Below, one piece after another: positions 47,701-61,800 of a stretch of DNA of 64,000 nucleotides. The stretch comes from Hydractinia symbiolongicarpus (taxonomy: Eukaryota > Cnidaria > Hydrozoa > Anthoathecata > Hydractiniidae). Positions within the stretch are counted from its first letter, which is position 1, and every line of letters begins with the position of its first letter. The DNA is taken from assembly GCF_029227915.1 (NCBI RefSeq), contig NC_079886.1:25460501-25524500 (forward strand), in the 5' to 3' direction. A program made the position numbers and the translations under genes. The notes below the pieces were generated by a model. The model was given only the letters and a program-made list of their open reading frames with translations, made no database searches and was not told the DNA's origin.

Positions 47701-50700
47701 GAGTTCTAGCAATAATGTCAAATTAGGAAGATTGTTACTTTATGGAGTCCAATTGGCTTATTTATCACATTTATAAAGTCACCGTCCAAAATCGGTTCAA
47801 TTAAGTCCCACAATCAATCGTTTAACTGTTAAAAGCGATGCAACTTAGTAGTATCAGAACACTATCGCTAAATACATGTTGGTACGAATATGTGACGCAA
47901 CCGTTGTAACTGAAACGGACTGATGCCGTTAGAATTTCAATAATATGTAGTTTTTGAAACTGTCTCCATTTTTTCACCGCCCGCTAACGGCTACGATTGC
48001 TCCCGCATTAAAAAATGACTTATTTATCTAAATTTTTAACTGAAACGCTACCACAGCGCCAAGTGTAGTGGCTGAGTTTCGGCAATCATGACAAATTAAA
48101 AAGAATGTTATTTCTTGGAGTCTACTTGTGTCATTTATCACATTTCTATGCTCATATTCCAAAATCAGTTCAATTAAGTCCCACAATCAATCGTTTCACT
48201 GTTAAAAGCGATGCAACTTAGTAGTATCAGAACACTATCGCTAAATACATGTTGGTACGAAAATGTGACCAAACTGTTGTAACTCAAACAGGCTGACACC
48301 GTTAGAAAGTCAATGAAATGTAGTTTTTCAAACTGTCTCTGTTTCTTCAACGTGCGATAACGGCTAGGATTGGTCCCACAGTAAAAAATGACTTATTCAT
48401 CTACATTTTCAAATGAAGCGCTACCACAGCGCTCAGTGTAATCGCTGAGTTCTAGCAATCATGTCAAATTCAGAATAATTTTATTTCTTGGAGTCAAATT
48501 CTTTCAATTATTGCATTTATAAAGTTAAAGTCCAAAATCAGTTCAATTAAGTCCCACAATCAATCGTTTCACTGTTAAAAGCGATGTAACCTAATAGTAT
48601 CAGAAAAATGTCGCTAAATACATGTTGGTACGAAAATGTGACCCAACCGTTGTAACTCAAACGGACGGATATCGTTAGAAAGTCAATGAAATTTAGGGTT
48701 TGAAACTGCCTCTATTTCTTCAGCGTGCGATAACGGCTAAGATTGGTCCCACAGTAAAAAATGACTTATAAGTCTAAATTTTTAAATGAAGCGCTACCAC
48801 AGCGCCCAGTGTAATCGCTGAGTTCCGTCAATTATGCCAATTTAAGAAGAAGGTTATTGCATGGAGTCCAATTGTCTCATTCATCACATTTGTAGGCTCA
48901 CAGTCCAAAATCAGTTCAATTAAGTCCCACAGTCACTCGTTTCACTGTTAAAGGCGATGCAACCTAGTAATATCAGAAAAATATCGATAAATACATGTTG
49001 GTACGAAAATGTGACCAAACTGTTGTAACTCAAACAGGCTGACACCGTTAGAAAGTCAATGAAATGCAGTTTTTGAAACTGTCTCAATTTCCTCGGCGTG
49101 CGATAGCGGTTAGGATTGGTCTCACAGTAAAAAATGACTTATATATCTACATTTTTAAATGAAGCGCTACCACAGTGCCCAGTTTAATCGCTGTGTTCCG
49201 GCAATCATGCCAATTTAAGAAGAATGTTATTTCATGGAGTCCATTTGTCTCATTCATCACATTTGTAAGGTCACAGTCTAAAATCAGTTCAATTAAGTCC
49301 CACAGTCACTCGTTTCACTGTTAAAGGCGATGCAACCTAGTAATATCAGAAAAATATCGATAAATACATGTTGGTACGAAAATGTGACCAAACTGTTGTA
49401 ACTCAAACAGGCTGACACCGTTAGAAAGTCAATGAAATGCAGTTTTTGAAACTGTCTCAATTTCCCCGGCGTGCGATAGCGGTTAGGATTGGTCTCACAG
49501 TAAAAAATGACTTATATATCTACATTTTTAAATGAAGCGCTACCACATTGCCCAGTTTAATCGCTGTGTTCCGGCAATCATGCCAATTTAAGAAGAATGT
49601 TATTTCATGGAGTCCATTTGTCTCATTCATCATATTTGTAAGGTCACAGTCTAAAATCGGTTCAATTAAGTCCCACAGTCAATCATTTCACTATTAAAAG
49701 CGATGCAACCTAGTAATATCAGAAAAATATCGTTATATACATGTTGGTACGAAAATGTGACCTAACCGTTGTAACAGAAACGGTTTGATACCGTTAGAAA
49801 GTCAATGAAATGCAGTTTTTGAAACTGTCTCTATTTCTTCAGCGTGCAATAACGGCTAGGACTGGTCCCACAGTAAAAAATGACATATATATCTACATTT
49901 TTAAAAAAAGCGCTACCACAGCGCCCAGTGTAATGGCTGAGTTCTAGCAATAATGTCAAATTCAGAACATTGTTATTTCTTGGAGTCCAATTGTCCCAAT
50001 TATCACATTTATAAAGTTAAAATCCAAAATCAGTTCAATTAAGTCCCACAATCAATCGTTTCACTGTTAAAAGCGATGTAACCTAATAGTATCAGAAAAA
50101 TGTCGCTAAATACATGTTGGTACGAAAATGTGACCCAACCGTTGTAACTCAAACTGACGGATATCGTTAGAAAGTCAATGAAATTTAGGGTTCGAAACTG
50201 CCTCTATTTCTTCAGCGTGCGATAACGGCTAAGATTGGTCCCACAGTAAAAAATGACTTATATGTCTAAATTTTTAAATGAAGCGCTACCACAGCGCCCA
50301 GTGTAATCGCTGAGTTCCGTCAATTATGCCAATTTAAGAAGAAGGTTATTGCATGGAGTCCAATTGTCTCATTCATCACATTTGTAGGCTCACAGTCCAA
50401 AATCAGTTCAATTAAGTCCCACAGTCACTCGTTTCACTGTTAAAGGCGATGCAACCTAGTAATACCAGAAAAATATCAATAAATACATGTTGGTACGAAA
50501 ATGTGACCAAACTGTTGTAACTCAAACAGGCTGACACCGTTAGAAAGTCAATGAAATGCAGTTTTTGAAACTGTCTCAATTTCCTCGGCGTGCGATAGCG
50601 GTTAGGATTGGTCTCACAGTAAAAAATGACTTATATATCTACATTTTTAAATGAAGCGCTACCACAGTGCCCAGTTTAATCGCTGTGTTCCGGCAATCAT

Positions 50701-51432
50701 GCCAATTTAAGAAGAATGTTATTTCATGGAGTCCATTTGTCTCATTCATCACATTTGTAAGGTCACAGTCTAAAATCAGTTAAATTAAGTCCCACAGTCA
50801 CTCGTTTCACTGTTAAAGGCGATGCAACCTAGTAATATCAGAAAAATATCGATAAATACATGTTGGTACGAAAATGTGACCAAACTGTTGTAACTCAAAC
50901 AGGCTGACACCGTTAGAAAGTCAATGAAATGCAGTTTTTGAAACTGTCTCAATTTCCCCGGCGTGCGATAGCGGTTAGGATTGGTCTCACAGTAAAAAAT
51001 GACTTATATATCTACATTTTTAAATGAAGCGCTACCACAGTGCCCAGTTTAATCGCTGTGTTCCGGCAATCATGCCAATTTAAGAAGAATGTTATTTCAT
51101 GGAGTCCATTTGTCTCATTCATCACATTTGTAAGGTCACAGTCTAAAATCGGTTCAATTAAGTCCCACAGTCAATCATTTCACTATTAAAAGCGATGCAA
51201 CCTAGTAATATCAGAAAAATATCGTTATATACATGTTGGTACGAAAATGTGACCTAACCGTTGTAACAGAAACGGTTTGATACCGTTAGAAAGTCAATGA
51301 AATGTAGGTTTTGAAACTGTCTCAATATCTTCAGCGTGCGATAACGGCTAGGATTGGTCCCACAGTAAAAAATGACTTATATATCTACATTTTTAAATGA
51401 CGCGCTACCACAGCGCCCAGTGAAATCACTGA
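44719..51432 (+). repeat. Long HOR block B, 18 monomers
   Basis: Starts at 44719, 45092, 45465, 45838, 46211, 46584, 46957, 47330, 47703, 48076, 48449, 48822, 49195, 49568, 49941, 50314, 50687 and 51060 read t6/4, t5/t4, t2, t7, t5, t6, t7, t6, t7, t9, t8, t10, t11, t11, t3/t7 hybrid, t10, t11, t11. The length is exactly 18 x 373 bp. The marker CACCGCCCGC at 47976 lies 11935 bp from block A and 8579 bp (23 x 373) from block C. Compared with block C, the t6 next to t2, the t10 after t5 and some t2 monomers are missing. Confidence 0.83.
48449..51432 (+). repeat. Four-monomer tandem duplication inside block B
   Basis: 48449-49940 (t8, t10, t11, t11) is repeated as 49941-51432 (t3/t7, t10, t11, t11) at an offset of 1492 bp. 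The rare ATTTAGGG variant is at 48691 and again at 50183, and ATCGTTATATAC at 49730 and 51222. Block C shows the first four monomers once plus only the t3/t7 monomer of the second set. Confidence 0.83.
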
Positions 51433-54400
51433 GTTCCGTCAATCATGCCAATTTAAGAAGAATGTTAATTCATGGAATCCACTTGTCTCATTCATCACAT
51501 TTGTCAGGTCACAGTCCAAAATCAGTTCAATTAAGTCCTATAGTCAATCGTTTCACTGTTAAAAGCGATGCAACCTAGTAATATCAGAAAAATATCGCTA
51601 AATACATGTTGGTACGAAAATGTGACCTAACTGTTGTAACTGAAACGGATTGATACCGTTACGAAGTCAATGAAATGCTGTTTTTGAAACTGTCTCAATT
51701 TCCTCGGCGTGCGATAGCGGCTAGGATTTGTCCCAAAGTAAAAAATGACTTATATATCTACATTTTTGAATGAAGCGCTACCACAGTGCCCAGTTTAATC
51801 GCTAGGTTCCGGCAATCATGCCAATTTAAGAAGAATGTTATTTCATGGAGTCCATTTTTCTCATTCATCACATTTGTAAGGTCACAGTCCAAAATCAGTT
51901 CAATTAAGTCCCACAGTCAATCGTTTCACTGTTAAAAGCGATGCAACCTAGTAATATCAGAAAAATATTGCTAAATACATGTTGGTACGAATACTTGACG
52001 CAACTGTTGTAACTGAAACGGACTGATACCGTTAGAAAGTCACTGAAATGTAGTTTTTGAAACTGTCTCAATTTCTTCAGCGTGCGATAACGTCTAGGAT
52101 TGGTCCCACAGTAAAAAATGACTTATATATCTAAATTTTTAAATGAAGCGCTACCACAGCGCCCAGTTTAATCGCTGAGTACCGGCAATCATGACAACTT
52201 AAGAAGAATGTTATTTCATGGAGTCCAATTGTCTCATTCATCACATTTGTAAGGTCACAGTCCAAAATCAGATCAATTAAGTCCCACAGTTAATCGTTTC
52301 ACTGTTAAAAGCGATGCAACCCATTAATATCAGAAAAATATCGCTAAGTACATGTCGGTACGAAAATGTGACCCAACTGTTGTAACTCAAACGGGCTGAC
52401 ACCGTTAGAAAGTCAATGAAATGCAGTTTTTGAAACTGTCTCAATTTTTTCAGCGTGCGATAACGGCTAGGATTGGTCCCACAGTAAAAAATGACTTATA
52501 TATCTACATTTTTAAATGACGAGTTACCACAGCGCCCAGTGAAATCACTGAGTTCCGTCAATCATGCCAATTTAAGAAGAAGGTTATTGCATGTAGTCCA
52601 ATTGTCTCAATTATCACATTTATAAAGTTAAGGTCCAAAATCAGTTCAAGTATGTCCCACAGTCAATCGTTTTACTGTTAAAAGCGATGCAACCTAGTAA
52701 TATCAGAAAAATATTGCTAAATACATGTTGGTACGAATACTTGACGCAACTGTTGTAACTGAAACGGACTGATACCGTTAGAAAGTCACTGAAATGTAGT
52801 TTTTGAAACTGTCTCAATTTCTTCAGCGTGCGATAACGTCTAGGATTGGTCCCACAGTAAAAAATGACTTATATATCTAAATTTTTAAATGAAGCGCTAC
52901 CACAGCGCCCAGTTTAATCGCTGAGTACCGGCAATCATGACAACTTAAGAAGAATGTTATTTCATGGAGTCCAATTGTCTCATTCATCACATTTGTAAGG
53001 TCACAGTCCAAAATCAGATCAATTAAGTCCCACAGTTAATCGTTTCACTGTTAAAAGCGATGCAACCCAATAATATCAGAAAAATATCGCTAAGTACATG
53101 TCGGTACGAAAATGTGACCCAACTGTTGTAACTCAAACGGGCTGACACCGTTAGAAAGTCAATGAAATGCAGTTTTTGAAACTGTCTCAATTTTTTCAGC
53201 GTGCGATAACGGCTAGGATTGGTCCCACAGTAAAAAATGACTTATATATCTACATTTTTAAATGACGCGTTACCACAGCGCCCAGTGAAATCACTGAGTT
53301 TCGTCAATCATGCCAATTTAAGAAGAAGGTTATTGCATGTAGTCCAATTGTCTCAATTATGACATTTATAAAGTTAAGGTCCAAAATCAGTTCAAGTATG
53401 TCCCACAGTCAATCGTTTCACTGTTAAAAGCAATGCAAGCTAGTAATATCAGAAAAATATGGCTAAGTGCATGTTGGTACGAATATGTGACGCAACCGTT
53501 GTAACAGAAACTGACTGATACCGTTAGAAAGTCAATGAAATGTAGTTTTTGAAGCTGTCTCAATTTCTTCAGCGTGCGATAACGGCTAGGATTGGTCCCA
53601 CAGTAAAAAATGACTTATATATCTACATTTTTAAAAGAAGCGCTACCACGGCGCCCAGTGTAATGGCTGAGTTCTAGCAATAATGTCAAATTAAGAAGAT
53701 TGTTACTTCATGGAGTCCAATTGGCTTATTTATCACATTTATAAAGTTAAAGTCCAAAATCAGTTCAATTAAGTCCCACAGTCAATCGTTTCACTGTTAA
53801 AAGCGATGTAACCTAATAGTATCAGAAAAATGTCGCTAAATACATGTTGGTACAAATATGTGACGCAACTGTTGTAACAGAAGCGGACTGATACCTTTAC
53901 AAAGTCAATGAAATGCAGTTTTTGAAACTGTCTCAATATCTTCAGCGTGCGATAGCGGCTAGGATTGGTCCCACAGTAAAAAATGACTTATATATCTACA
54001 TTTTTAAATGAAGCGCTACCACAGTGCCCAGTTTAATCGCTGAGTTCCGACAATCATGCCAATTTAAGAAGAATGTTATTGCTTGTAGTCCATTTTTCTC
54101 ATTCATCACATTTGTAAGGTCACAGTCCAAAATCAGTTCAATTAAGTCCCACAGTCAATCGTTTCACTGTTAAAAGCGATGCAACCTGGTAATATCAGAA
54201 AAATATCGCTAAATACATGTTGGTACGAATACTTGACGCAACTGTTGTAACTGAAACGGACTGATACCGTTAGAAAGTCACTGAAATGTAGTTTTTGAAA
54301 CTGTCTCAATTTCTTCAGCGTGCGATAACGGCTAGGATTGGTCCCACAGTAAAAAATGACTTATATATCTAAATTTTTAAATGAAGCGCTACCACAGCGC

Positions 54401-57400
54401 CCAGTGTAATCGCTGAGTTCCGTCAATTATGCCAATTTAAGAAGAAGGTCATTGCATGGAGTCCAATTGTCTCAATTATCATATTTATAAAGTTAAAGTC
54501 CAGAATCAGTTCAAGTAAGCTCCACGGTCAATCGTTTCACTGTTAAAGGCGATGCAACCTAGTAATATCAGAAAAATATCTCTAAATACATGTTGGTACG
54601 AATATGTGACGCAAACGTTGTAACTGAAACGGACTGATACCGTTAGAAAGTCAATGAAATGTAGTTTTTGAAACTGTCTCTATTTCTTCAGCGTGCGATA
54701 ACGGCTAGGATTGTTTCTACAGTAAAAAATGAGATATTTATCTACATTTTTAAATGAAGCGCTACCACAGCGCCCAGTTTAATCGCTGAGTACCGGCAAT
54801 CATGACAACTTAAGAAGAATGTTATTTCATGGAGTCCAATTGTCTCATTCATCACATTTGTAAGGTCACAGTCCAAAATCAGATCAATTAAGTCCCACAG
54901 TTAATCGTTTCACTGTTAAAAGCGATGCAACCTAATAATATCAGAAAAATATCGCTAAATACATGTTGGTACGAAAATGTGACCCAACAGTTGTAACTCA
55001 AACGGGCGGACACCGTTAGAAAGTCAATGAAATGGAGTTTTTGAAACTGTCTCAATTTTTTCAGCGTGCGATAACGGCTAGGATTGCTCCCACAGTAAAA
55101 AATGACTTATATATCTACATTTTTAAATGACGCGTTACCACAGCACCCAGTGAAATCACTGAGTTCCGTCAATCATGCCAATTTAAGAAGAATGTTATTG
55201 CATGTAGTCCAATTGTCTCAATTATCACATTTATAAAGTTAAAGTCCAAAATCAGTTCAAGTATGTCCCACAGTCAATCGTTTCACTGTTAAAAGCGATG
55301 CAAGCTAGCAATATCAGAAAAATATGGCTAAGTGCATGTTGGTACGAATATGTGACGCAACCGTTGTAACAGAAACTGACTGATACCGTTAGAAAGTCAA
55401 TGAAATGTAGTTTTTGAAGCTGCCTCAATTTCTTCAGCGTGCGATAACGGCTAGGATTGGTCTCACAGTAAAAAATGACTTATATATCTACATTTTTAAA
55501 AGAAGCGCTACCACAGCGCCCAGTGTAATGGCTGAGTTCTAGCAATAATGTCAAATGAAGAAGATTGTTACTTCATAGAGTCCAATTGGCTTATTTATCA
55601 CATTTATAAGGTCACCGTCCAAAATCAGTTCAATTAAGTCCCACAGTCAATCGTTTCACTGTTAAAAGCGATGTAACCTAATAGTATCAGAAAAATATCG
55701 CTAAATACATGTTGGTACAAATATGTGACGCAACTGTTGTAACAGAAGCACACTGATACCGTTAGAAAGTCAATGAAATGCAGTTTTTGAAACTGTCTCA
55801 ATATATTCAGCGTGCGATAACGGCTAGGATTGGTCCCACAGTAGAAAATGACTTATATATCTACATTTTTAAATGACGCGCTACCACAGCGCCCAGTGAA
55901 ATCACTGAGTTCCGTCAATCATGCCAACTTAAGAAGAATGTTATTGCATGTAGTCCAATTGTCTCAATTATCACATTTATAAAGTTAAAGTCCAAAATCA
56001 GTTCAAGTATGTCCCACAGTCAATCGTTTCACTGTTAAAAGCGATCTAACCTAATAGTATCAGAAAAATGTCGCTAAATACATGTTGGTACGAAAATGTG
56101 ACCCAACCGTTGTAACTCAAACGGACTGATACCGTTAGAAAGTCAATGAAATGTAGTTTTTGAAGCTGTCTTAATTACTTCAGCGTGCGATAACGGCTAG
56201 GATTGGTCCCACAATAAAAAATGACTTATATATCTACATTTTTAACTGAAGCGCTACCACAGCGCCCAGTGTAATGGCTGAGTTCTAGCAATAATGTCAA
56301 ATTAGGAAGATTGTTACTTTATGGAGTCCAATTGGCTTATTTATCACATTTATAAAGTCACCGTCCAAAATCGGTTCAATTAAGTCCCACAATCAATCGT
56401 TTAACTGTTAAAAGCGATGCAACTTAGTAGTATCAGAACACTATCGCTAAATACATGTTGGTACGAATATGTGACGCAACCGTTGTAACTGAAACGGACT
56501 GATGCCGTTAGAATTTCAGTAATATGTAGTTTTTGAAACTGTCTCCATTTTTTCACCGCCCGCTAACGGCTACGAATGCTCCCGCATTAAAAAATGACTT
56601 ATTTATCTAAATTTTTAACTGAAACGCTACCACAGCGCCCAGTGTAGTGGCTGAGTTTCGGCAATCATGACAAATTAAAAAGAATGTTATTTCTTGGAGT
56701 CTACTTGTGTCATTTATCACATTTATATGCTCATATTCCAAAATCAGTTCAATTAAGTCCCACAATCAATCGTTTCACTGTTAAAAGCGATGCAACTTAG
56801 TAGTATCAGAACACTATCGCTAAATACATGTTGGTACGAAAATGTGACCAAACTGTTGTAACTCAAACAGGCTGACACCGTTAGAAAGTCAATGAAATGT
56901 AGTTTTTGAAACTGTCTCTGTTTCTTCAACGTGCGATAACGGCTAGGATTGGTCCCACAGTAAAAAATAACTTATTCATCTACATTTTCAAATGAAGCGC
57001 TACCACAGCGCTCAGTGTAATCGCTGAGTTCTAGCAATCATGTCAAATTCAGAATAATTTTATTTCTTGGAGTCAAATTCTTTCAATTATTGCATTTATA
57101 AAGTTAAAGTCCAAAATCAGTTCAATTAAGTCCCACAATCAATCGTTTCACTGTTAAAAGCGATGTAACCTAATAGTATCAGAAAAATGTCGCTAAATAC
57201 ATGTTGGTACGAAAATGTGACCCAACCGTTGTAACTCAAACGGACGGATATCGTTAGAAAGTCAATGAAATTTAGGGTTTGAAACTGCCTCTATTTCTTC
57301 AGCGTGCGATAACGGCTAAGATTGGTCCCACAGTAAAAAATGACTTATATGTCTAAATTTTTAAATGAAGCGCTACCACAGCGCCCAGTGTAATCGCTGA

Positions 57401-58892
57401 GTTCCGTCAATTATGCCAATTTAAGAAGAAGGTTATTGCATGGAGTCCAATTGTCTCATTCATCACATTTGTAGGCTCACAGTCCAAAATCAGTTCAATT
57501 AAGTCCCACAGTCACTCGTTTCACTGTTAAAGGCGATGCAACCTAGTAATATCAGAAAAATATCGATAAATACATGTTGGTACGAAAATGTGACCAAACT
57601 GTTGTAACTCAAACAGGCTGACACCGTTAGAAAGTCAATGAAATGCAGTTTTTGAAACTGTCTCAATTTCCTCGGCGTGCGATAGCGGTTAGGATTGGTC
57701 TCACAGTAAAAAATGACTTATATATCTACATTTTTAAATGAAGCGCTACCACAGTGCCCAGTTTAATCGCTGTGTTCCGGCAATCATGCCAATTTAAGAA
57801 GAATGTTATTTCATGGAGTCCATTTGTCTCATTCATCACATTTGTAAGGTCACAGTCTAAAATCAGTTAAATTAAGTCCCACATTCACTCGTTTCACTGT
57901 TAAAGGCGATGCAACCTAGTAATATCAGAAAAATATCGATAAATACATGTTGGTACGAAAATGTGACCAAACTGTTGTAACTCAAACAGGCTGACACCGT
58001 TAGAAAGTCAATGAAATGCAGTTTTTGAAACTGTCTCAATTTCCCCGGCGTGCGATAGCAGTTAGGATTGGTCTCACAGTAAAAAATGACTTATATATCT
58101 ACATTTTTAAATGAAGCGCTACCACAGTGCCCAGTTTAATCGCTGAGTTCCGGCAATCATGCCAATTTAAGAAGAATGTTATTTCATGGAGTCCATTTGT
58201 CTCATTCATCACATTTGTAAGGTCACAGTCTAAAATCGGTTCAATTAAGTCCCACAGTCAATCATTTCACTATTAAAAGCGATGCAACCTAGTAATATCA
58301 GAAAAATATCGTTATATACATGTTGGTACGAAAATGTGACCTTACCGTTGTAACAGAAACGGTTTGATACCGTTAGAAAGTCAATGAAATGCAGTTTTTG
58401 AAACTGTCTCTATTTCTTCAGCGTGCAATAACGGCTAGGACTGGTCCCACAGTAAAAAATGACATATATATCTACATTTTTAAAAAAAGCGCTACCACAG
58501 CGCCCAGTGTAATGGCTGAGTTCTAGCAATAATGTCAAATTCAGAACATTGTTATTTCTTGGAGTCCAATTGTCCCAATTATCACATTTATAATGTTAAA
58601 ATCCAAAATCAGTTCAATTAAGTCCCACAATCAATCGTTTCACTGTTAAAAGCGATGTAACCTAATAGTATCAGAAAAATATCGCTAAGTTCATGTTGGT
58701 ACGAATATGTGACGCAACCGTTGTAACAGAAACGGACTGATACCGTTAAAAAGTCAATGAAATGTAGTTTTTGAAGCTGTCTCAATTTCTTCAGCGTGCG
58801 ATAACGGGTAGGATTGGTCCCACAGTAAAAAATGACTTATATATCTACATTTTTAAATGAAGCGCTACCACAGCGCCCAGTGTAATGGCTGA
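51433..58892 (+). repeat. Long HOR block C, 20 monomers
   Basis: It follows block B directly and is exactly 20 x 373 bp. Starts run from 51433 to 58520 in the order t6/4, t5, t2, t6, t2, t6, t7, t5, t10, t2, t6, t7, t6, t7, t9, t8, t10, t11, t11, t3/t7. The beginning matches block B at offset 6714 (18 x 373) and the later part at 8579 (23 x 373), a net difference of five monomers. Family markers include CACCGCCCGC at 56555 and ATCGTTATATAC near 58309. Confidence 0.83.
51940..53450 (+). repeat. Two-monomer tandem duplication inside block C
   Basis: The rare AAAAATATTGCTAAATAC occurs at 51961 and again at 52707, 746 bp apart, followed both times by the same t2 and t6 monomers with ACGTCTAGG and TACATGTCGGTACG. 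The copies differ little (AACCCATTAAT near 52318 versus AACCCAATAAT near 53064). The junction lies inside the t6 monomer at 52552, which changes to t5 sequence near 52670-52700. Ends are approximate. Confidence 0.8.
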
Positions 58893-61800
58893 GTTCTAGC
58901 AATAATGTCAAATTAAAAAAATTGTTACTTCATGGAGTCCAATTGGCTTATTTATCACATTTATAATGTCACCGTACAAAATCAGTTCAATTAAGTCCCA
59001 CAATCAATCGTTTCACTGTTAAAAGCGATGCAACTTAGTAGTATCAGAACACTATCGCTAAATACATGTTGGTACGAAAATGTGACCAAACTGTTGTAAC
59101 TTAAACAGGCTGACACCGTTAGAAAGTCAATGAAATGTAGTTTTTGAAACTCTCTCTATTTCTTCAACGTGCGATAACGGCTAGGATTGGTCTCACAGTA
59201 AAAAATGACTTATTCATCTATATTTTCAAATGAAGCGCTACCACAGCGCCCAGTGTAATCGCTGAGTTCTAGCAATCATGTCAAATTCAGAATAATTTTA
59301 TTTCTTGGAGTCCAATTCTTTCAATTATTGCATTTATAAAGTTAAAGTCCAAAATCAGTTCAATTAAGTCCCACAATCAATCGTTTCACTGTTAAAAGCG
59401 ATGCAAGCTAGTAATATCAGAAAAATATCGCTAAGTGCATGTTGGGACGGATAGGTGACGCAACCGTTATAACAGAAACGGACTGATATCGTTAGAAAGT
59501 CAATGAAATGTAGTTTTGGAAACTGTCTCTATTTCTTCAGCGTGCGATAACGGCTAGGATTGTTCCTACAGTAAAAAATGAGTTATTTATTTACATTTTT
59601 AAATGAAGCGCTACCACAGCACCCTGTTTAAACGCTGAGTTCCGGCAATCATGCCAGTTTAAAAAGAATGTTATTTCATGGAGTCCAATTGTCTCATTCA
59701 TCACATTTGTAAGCTCACAGTCCAAAATCAGTTCAATTAAGTACCACAGTCAATCGTTTCACTGTTAAAAGCGATGTAACGTAATAGTATCAGAAAAATA
59801 TCGCTAAATACATGTTGGTACAAATATGTGACGCAACCGTTGTAACAGAAACGGACTGACACCGTTAGAAAGTCAATGAAATGCAGTTTTTGAAACTGTC
59901 TCCATTTCTTCACCGCCCGCTAACGGCTACGATTGCTCCCACATTAAAAAATGACTTATTTATCTAAATTTTTAACTGAAACGCTACCACACCGCCCAGT
60001 GTAATGGCTGAGTTTGGGCAATCATGACAAATTAAAAAGAATGTTATTTCTTGGAGTCTACTTGTGTCATTTATCACATTTATATGCTCATATTCCAAAA
60101 TCAGTTCAATTAAGTCCCACAATCAATCGTTTCACTGTTAAAAGCGATGCAACTTAGTAGTATCAGAGCACTATCGCTAAATACATGTTGGTACGAAAAT
60201 GTGACCAAACTGTTGTAACTCAAACAGGCTGACACCGTTAGAAAGTCAATGAAATGTAGTTTTTGAAACTGTCTCTTTTTCTTCAACGTGCGATAACGGC
60301 TAGGATTGGTCCCACAGTAAAAAATGACTTGTTCATCTACATTTTCAAATGAAGCGCTACCACAGCGCCCAGTGTAATCGCTGAGTTCTAGCAATCATGT
60401 CAAATTCAGAATAATTTTATTTCTTGGAGTCCAATCCTTTCAATTATTGCATTTATAAAATTAAAGTCCAAAATCAGTTCAATTAAGTCCCACAATCAAT
60501 CGTTTCACTGTTAAAAGCGATGCAAGCTAGTAATATCAGAAAAATATCGCTAAGTGCATGTTGGTACGAATATGTGACGCAACCGTTGTAACAGAAACGG
60601 ACTGATACCGTTAGAAAGTCAATGAAATGTAGTTTTTGAAGCTGTCTCAATTTCTTCAGCGTGCGATAACGGCTAGGATTGGTCCCACAGTAAAAAATGA
60701 CTTATATATCTAAATTTTTAAATGAAGCGCTACCACAACGCCCAGTGTAATGGCTGAGTTCTAGCAATAATGTCAAATTAAGAAGATTGTTACTTCATGG
60801 AATCCAATTGGCTTATTTATCACATTTATAAGTTCACCGTCCAAAATCGGTTCAATTAAGTCCCACAATCAATCGTTTCACTGTTAAAAGCGATGCAAGC
60901 TAGTAATATCAGAAAAATATCGCTAAGTGCATGTTGGTACGAATATGTGACGCAACCGTTGTAACAGAAACGGACTGATACCGTTAGAAAGTCAATGAAA
61001 TGTAGTTTTTGAAGCTGTCTCAATTTCTTCAGCGTGCGATAACGGCTAGCATTGGTCCCACAGTAAAAAATGACTTATATATCTACATTTTTAAATGAAG
61101 TGCTACCACAGTGCCCAGTTTAATCACTGAGTTCCGGCAATCATGCCAATTTAAGAAGAATGTTATTTCATGGAGTCCATTTGTCTCATTCATCACATTT
61201 GTAAGGTCACCGTCCAAAATCAGTTCAATTAAGTCCCACAGTCAATCGTTTCACTGTTAAAAGCGATGCAATCTAGTAATATCAGAAAAATATCGCTAAA
61301 TACATGTTGGTACGAAAATGTGATCAAACTGTTGTAACTCAAACGGGCTGATACCGTTAGAAAGTCAATGATATGTAGTTTTTGAAACTGTCTCCATTTC
61401 TTCACCGCCCGCTAACGGCTACGATTGCTCCCACAGTAAAAAATGACTTATTTATCTAAATTTTTAACTGAAACGCTACCACAGCGCCCAGTGTAATAGC
61501 TGAGTCCGGGCAATAATGACAAATTTAAAAGAATGTTATTTCTTGGACTCTACTTGTGTCATTTATCACATTTATATGCTCATATTGCAAAATCAGTTCA
61601 ATTAAGTCCCACAATCAATCGTTTCACTGTTAAAAGCGATGCAACTTAGTAGTATCAGAACACTATCGCTAAATACATGTTGGTACCAATATGTGACGCC
61701 ACCGTTGTAACTGAAACGAACTGATACCGTTAGAAAGTCAATGAATTGTAGTTTTTGAAACTATCTCAATTTCTTCAGCGTGCAGAAACGGCTAGGATTG

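Noticed and set aside
60110-60394. A 94-codon open frame on the minus strand
   Set aside because: It is satellite sequence of the t9/t8 types read backwards, closed in neighbouring copies of the same types, with no recognisable domain.
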